A DNA stretch of 45,566 nt from Dehalococcoides mccartyi. Its GTDB lineage: Bacteria > Chloroflexota > Dehalococcoidia > GIF9 > DYGU01. The stretch spans positions 1-45,566 of the forward strand of contig DYGU01000013.1 in NCBI GenBank assembly GCA_020724525.1, in the 5' to 3' direction. Both the position numbers and the translations under genes were made by a program. The notes under the pieces were generated by a model, which was not told the DNA's origin, searched no databases, and was given only the letters and a program-made list of their open reading frames with translations. Each line of letters starts with the position of its first letter. The stretch's first letter is position 1. Below, one piece after another: positions 43,266 through 45,566 of this stretch.

Positions 43266-43991
43266 TTAACTCAATGTGGCTAAAGCCGCTTTTTGTATCT
43301 GAAACAATTGCTTAATGCCCTTTTCCGCCAATAAGAGCAAGGAGTTTGTGACTTCCCTGGAGAAAGGCTTATTCTCCCCCGTTCCTTGTATTTCCACAAA
43401 CTCACCAGTATCAGTCATTACCACATTAAAATCAACCTCAGCTCGGTAATCTTCTTCATAGCAGAGGTAGAGGAAACTTTCACCATCAACAATGCCAACA
43501 CTGATAGCAGCTACGGCACCCCTTACCGGCATTTCCAACAGGATTCCCTGTCTGGTCAAATTATACAAAGCCTGATAGAGAGCTACATAACCCCCGGTAA
43601 TAGCTGCAGTTCGAGTACCACCATCAGCCTGTACCACATCACAGTCCACAACTAAAGTCCTTTCTCCCAGAGCTGATAAATCGACAACAGCTCTAAGAGT
43701 GCGACCAATAAGGCGTTGGATTTCCTGGCTTCTGCCAGCCATCCGGCCCAGAACACCCTCACGGGGAGTACGAATAATGGTAGCCCGAGGCAACATAGAA
43801 TATTCAGCCGTTATCCAGCCGCTACCTCGACCTTTAAGAAACCCAGGCACTCTCTCCTCAACACTCACCGCACAGATAACCCGAGTCTTCCCTTGCTCAA
43901 TTAAGACGGAACCTTCAGCAAAACTCTGATAGCCCAAGGTAATATGTATTGGGCGTAACTCGTCCCTAGCTCTTCCGTCAATTCTGGTCAT
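43266..43991 (-). CDS. rph: Ribonuclease PH
   Basis: A 241-residue RNase PH, the phosphate-dependent 3'-5' exonuclease that trims tRNA 3' ends. Marks: [91 protein letters not shown] and EIQGTGE. I choose ATG 43989-43991, which gives the conserved N-terminus; the frame is open 11 codons upstream across the promoter. A -10 box lies 9 nt before the ATG, so the leader is at most a few bases. It converges on proA with 7 nt between the stops. Confidence 0.95.
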   Translation of the reverse strand: MTRIDGRARDELRPIHITLGYQSFAEGSVLIEQGKTRVICAVSVEERVPGFLKGRGSGWITAEYSMLPRATIIRTPREGVLGRMAGRSQEIQRLIGRTLRAVVDLSALGERTLVVDCDVVQADGGTRTAAITGGYVALYQALYNLTRQGILLEMPVRGAVAAISVGIVDGESFLYLCYEEDYRAEVDFNVVMTDTGEFVEIQGTGENKPFSREVTNSLLLLAEKGIKQLFQIQKAALATLS

Positions 43992-44000
43992 ATTGAGCCA

Positions 44001-44029
44001 AGTATAACACCGCCGCTTAATCACAACAA
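44001..44029 (-). promoter_or_regulatory. rph promoter
   Basis: Reverse strand: TTGTTG (44024-44029), 17-nt spacer, TATACT (44001-44006); 9 nt from the -10 box to the rph ATG. Confidence 0.5.
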
Positions 44030-44050
44030 TCTTGAGATCATATTGTTCGC

Positions 44051-44086
44051 AAGGATTGCTTCCTCACTATACTCCTCGCAATGACA
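44051..44086. repeat. Dispersed-repeat fragment
   Basis: AAGGATTGCTTCCTCACTAT then ACTCCTCGCAATGACA: the 'GATTGCTTC...CTCGCAATGACA' type repeat scattered in many environmental bacterial genomes. A weaker relative (GTCATTGTGAGCGCAGTGAC) lies near 2527-2546. No coding role. Confidence 0.45.
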
Positions 44087-44104
44087 GTTAGGAGTTATTA
44101 AACA

Positions 44105-45541
44105 CTCCCCGACCGAGACCGTTTAGCAACGAGCAGTTATAATCATCTATCGCCCTTTAAGGGGCTTAATTTTCTTTTTTTCACCTCAGTTTAGGGTGCT
44201 TTGGCTATTTGTTTAACTCCTTTTATAGCTATCTCTTTCCTCCTCTTCCTGTTTTTGGGCATAATTCACCCACTTCAGCTACTCATCACATAGGTTTAGC
44301 CTCACCTCTAAAGCTAATGCCAGTTAACAGTTTCACCAGCCTCTTTAAGTTAACTGCCATAAAGGTGAGATAGCACTGAATAGCATGCCTCAAGAAACCT
44401 ATATAGCGACACCTACTAAAGCCATGCCATTTCTTTACTTCAGCAAATTTCCGTTCAATTTTGTATCTTTCTCTTAGCCCCTCATTATATTCCTGACTTT
44501 CCTTAATTTCTGCCCAGCCTTCTTTACTTTCGTCCTTCTTTTTGGTCCGGTAGTCATTAAGCCTTATTGCTGAGCTTATGCCTTTCTGTTTAAGAAAGTA
44601 GTGGTTTCCGCCATCATCATATCCCTTATCCCCGGCTACCACCTTTACCTCTATTCCCTTTTTCAAGTCCTTTTCCACTAAATCAGGAAGATGGCGACCA
44701 TCGTAGTCATTGGCATACCCCGGCTTAACACTGGTGATTATCTCTGTCTTAGCATTAAGGCTTATCTGGTCTTTATAACCATAAAAATACTCTGTTTTTG
44801 TTTCCCTTTTGCCATCCTTATTTAAGATTAACTTTTCTCCCTTCACTCCCCAAGTAGCATCTCTGTCTCTCGGCTTTTTACCTTCCTTTTGCCTTGCTTT
44901 ATTCTTAGCTATATTAACATCAGCTATAGTATGGACACTATCAATGAGCTGGAGCTTACCAAATTTAATTCCCTTCTCTATGGCTATCTTGATAATCTCA
45001 TCAAATAACTCCTCATAAGCCTTTTTGCCACCATTCTTAAGTAACCTCTCCTTGAATGAGGTAAGGGTAGAATGGTCGGGGGTTTTCTCATCAGCCCTCA
45101 ATTTCAAAAAATAACTTAAAGAAAGGCTATCATTAGCCATCGTCTCTACCTGTCTTTCCGAAATACGATAAAGATAAGAAACAAGGAGCATCTTCAAGAT
45201 AATGGTTGGATTATAAGGAGCCTGGCCTATTTCCCCTTTCCCTTTGTAATAGCGAAGGAGCTTACCTGTAAACCTATCCCAATCTATAACCTCATCAAGC
45301 TTCCTCAAGAAATGATTTTGAGGCACTTTTTGCTCATAAAGGAAATTACCAAAGAAGGAATCCAGGGTAGTTTCCTTACTTACACCTTATTTTTGCCATG
45401 CTTAAGCCTCCTTTAATTTTTCCTTAAGTATAATAGCTTTGAGGCTATCTGGTTACAGCTGGAAGTGGACTTTTAAAAGAAAATTTTCACGAGTTGCTCA
45501 ACAATCTGCGAGATACTGTAATATTTTGGTCGGTCGGGGTT
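44105..45541 (-). mobile_element. IS5-like insertion sequence
   Basis: About 1.44 kb around one transposase gene. Candidate ends: CTCCCCGACCGAGACC (44105-44120) and its inverted counterpart GGTCGGTCGGGG (45528-45539), plus inner inverted GTTTAGCAAC (44121-44130) and GTTGCTCAAC (45493-45502). The spacing between the two motif pairs differs at the two ends, so the exact boundaries are uncertain and no target duplication is assigned. 44131-44285 and 45400-45541 hold no other gene. Confidence 0.5.
44286..45399 (-). pseudogene. IS5-family DDE transposase, N-terminal frameshift
   Basis: IS5-type transposase with an N-terminal DUF772 domain (YNPTIILKMLLVSYLYRISE) and a DDE domain: Asp in LQLIDSVHTIADVNIAK, Asp in VVAGDKGYDDGG and Glu in RYKIERKFAEVKKW. 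The natural start is ATG 45397-45399, with GGAGG upstream, reading MAKI; then one extra base near 45386 shifts the frame. The next frame continues GVSKETTLDSFFGNFLYEQK into the rest. Without that base it would be about 371 residues. A downstream start at GTG 45326 would give 346 residues, so activity is possible but doubtful. Confidence 0.8.
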
Positions 45542-45566
45542 GAAAATAAAAGAGAGACCTCGCAGA

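Noticed and set aside
1-45566. CRISPR arrays, tRNA and rRNA genes
   Set aside because: No regularly spaced direct repeats, no tRNA cloverleaf other than the tRNA-like part of tmRNA, and no rRNA segments were seen on either strand.

Overview
The window looks like a chromosomal segment of an anaerobic bacterium, most plausibly of the phylum Chloroflexota and perhaps close to Dehalococcoidia. This is an inference from gene content: a respiratory complex I operon without nuoE, nuoF and nuoG, moderate GC, and divergent housekeeping genes. No rRNA or other marker is present to settle it.

Layout. 1-1686 is an accessory strip with two transposase remnants, a RelE/ParE-type toxin-antitoxin pair, a scrap resembling an aspartic protease and a perfect-looking hairpin. 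surE (1687-2463, minus) is divergent from the complex I operon nuoABCDHIJK-x-LMN (2678-12764, plus), where x is a 66-residue DUF2007-like protein between nuoK and nuoL. 12765-13700 holds decayed HEPN/MNT-type genes and a small MITE-like insertion. Then follow an RNase HI-type protein, a coiled-coil zinc-ribbon protein, a metallo-beta-lactamase-fold protein and bioY (all minus), then a family 4 uracil-DNA glycosylase, RNase J and an FtsK/SpoIIIE translocase (plus).

uvrB, a 48-residue membrane protein overlapping it, a small protease/HicB cassette flanked by a relic of the ruvA 3' end, ruvA, ruvC and yebC run on the minus strand. Next come a 5-formyltetrahydrofolate cyclo-ligase-like gene, a divergent radical SAM protein, hicBA, a PIN(DUF3368)/UPF0175 pair, and ssrA (tmRNA) with smpB. 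comEA is intact, but comEC has an in-frame stop. A whole ABC transporter/NEW3-domain module (33753-36560) is decayed. mfd follows, behind a promoter and a strongly structured leader, then a degV scrap, proB, a small membrane protein, proA, rph (minus) and an IS5-like element with a frameshifted transposase.

Themes. (1) Energy metabolism: a complex I that must take electrons from something other than an NADH module. (2) DNA repair and genome maintenance: udg, uvrB, ruvAC, mfd, ftsK. (3) RNA quality control: RNase J, RNase PH, tmRNA/SmpB. (4) Many gene relics and at least five toxin-antitoxin-like loci, so an eroding accessory complement. (5) Several promoters place the -10 box only 6-12 nt before a start codon, suggesting leaderless or nearly leaderless mRNAs. 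No CRISPR array, tRNA, rRNA or prophage was recognised.
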